A model generated the notes under the pieces. It did no database searches and was not told the origin of the DNA. It saw only the letters and a program-made list of their open reading frames with translations. Below, piece after piece: positions 63,588 to 64,000 of a stretch of 64,000 bases of DNA. Both the position numbers and the translations under genes were made by a program. Every line of letters begins with the position of its first letter. Position 1 is the first letter of the stretch. The stretch lies in NCBI RefSeq assembly GCF_001461825.1, contig NZ_LLZC01000012.1, forward strand, positions 248,001 to 312,000. Direction: 5' to 3'. The stretch is from Bacillus velezensis. Lineage in GTDB: Bacteria; Bacillota; Bacilli; Bacillales; Bacillaceae.

Positions 63588-64000
63588 GTGAAACGAATTT
63601 GCGGTGCTCGTCTATTGTTTATGCTTATCTTATCAGCTGCAGTCCTGATTTGCGGAGGAAAAGGCGCATACGGGGCGGAGGTCGAGCATTACGGGCCGCT
63701 TCGGGTGCATGTCCAGCTGGAAAAGGTCTATCTTGACGGTGATGTCGGCATTGAACATACGGATGAAACCGTTTTAGCGATGGAGGATTTTTGGGCCGCA
63801 TATGCCGGCTGGACGCTCGTTGAGCAGAAAAAAGGCTTCGTCCTTTTCCGTAAGCATGTTGATGATATTTCTCCGCTCAGTAAGATTAACGGTTATATCG
63901 GCGTCACGGACGGAGGCGTCATCTCCACTTTTCACGGCCGTCCCGGATCGCTGGCCGAGCCGATTCAGTCTTTCTTCCAGATTGATATAGAAAGGCTGGA
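63588..64000 (+). CDS. bofC: BofC, forespore regulator of the SpoIVB signalling protease (partial)
   Basis: Truncated by the window end; at least 137 residues are visible. N-terminal signal peptide (LLFMLILSAAVLICGG), then HYGPLRVHVQLEKVYLDGD and FWAAYAGWTLVEQKKGFVLF, typical of BofC. It restrains SpoIVB, which triggers pro-sigma-K processing by the SpoIVFB protease encoded at 50281. GTG 63588 follows AAAGAGGTG; TTG 63585 is an alternative. Confidence 0.93.
   Translation, partial: MKRICGARLLFMLILSAAVLICGGKGAYGAEVEHYGPLRVHVQLEKVYLDGDVGIEHTDETVLAMEDFWAAYAGWTLVEQKKGFVLFRKHVDDISPLSKINGYIGVTDGGVISTFHGRPGSLAEPIQSFFQIDIERL

Overview
The window comes from a low-GC Gram-positive endospore former of the Bacillus subtilis species complex. 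Gene order from ilvB to bofC, protein lengths, TTG/GTG starts behind strong Shine-Dalgarno sequences, T-box leaders and sporulation sigma-factor promoters all fit that group. Residue differences from the B. subtilis 168 proteins I remember suggest the B. amyloliquefaciens/velezensis side; this is inference without a database search.

Region 1 (about 1-8521) is AT-rich accessory DNA that reads as the right end of an integrated element. It starts with a frameshifted tyrosine-integrase remnant and carries an apparently intact type I restriction-modification operon (hsdR-hsdM-hsdS, EcoEI-like). A serine-resolvase pseudogene follows, preceded by inverted repeats that look like its res site, then a minus-strand zinc-ribbon gene broken by a stop codon. 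The region ends at a 45-bp 3' piece of tRNA-Arg(TCT), the expected scar of insertion into a tRNA gene, followed by the strong terminator of the original tRNA locus. The intact tRNA would lie left of the window.

Region 2 (8522-18211) has a small unrecognised gene, a ysnD-like spore coat gene on the minus strand, and the branched-chain amino acid operon ilvB-ilvH-ilvC-leuA-leuB-leuC-leuD. Its control region stacks a CcpA cre site, a CodY-like box, a sigma-A promoter and a leucine-type T-box leader of about 470 nt.

Region 3 (18293-27761) is protein quality control: ysoA (TPR), tig, clpX, lonB (with a sigma-F promoter), lonA, the ribosome-assembly GTPase ysxC, and the membrane protein ysxD on the minus strand.

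Region 4 (27877-34245) is the heme operon hemA-hemX-hemC-hemD-hemB-hemL behind two tandem PerR boxes. Region 5 (34260-43899) holds spoVID (sigma-E promoter, in-phase 14-residue repeats), ysxE, a small minus-strand membrane protein gene, T-box controlled valS, folC, comC and spoIIB.

Region 6 (44007-51147) is the cell-shape and division cluster maf, radC, mreBCD, minCD, followed by spoIVFA-spoIVFB, the membrane complex that processes pro-sigma-K. Region 7 (51155-55852) has the L21 leader, rplU, the protease gene ysxB (Prp), rpmA, the phosphorelay gene spo0B, obg, pheB and pheA. Region 8 (55850-64000) has NAD synthesis (yrxA-nifS diverging from nadB-nadC-nadA), spore coat/cortex genes safA and coxA, a 39-codon ORF, and the start of bofC, cut by the window end.

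Everything right of 8522 is conserved chromosomal backbone. The less ordinary signals are the island junction, the res-like array, the decayed small genes, the SpoVID repeat array, the duplicated PerR segment and several unassigned inverted repeats. I did not find convincing evidence of an undescribed multi-gene system.
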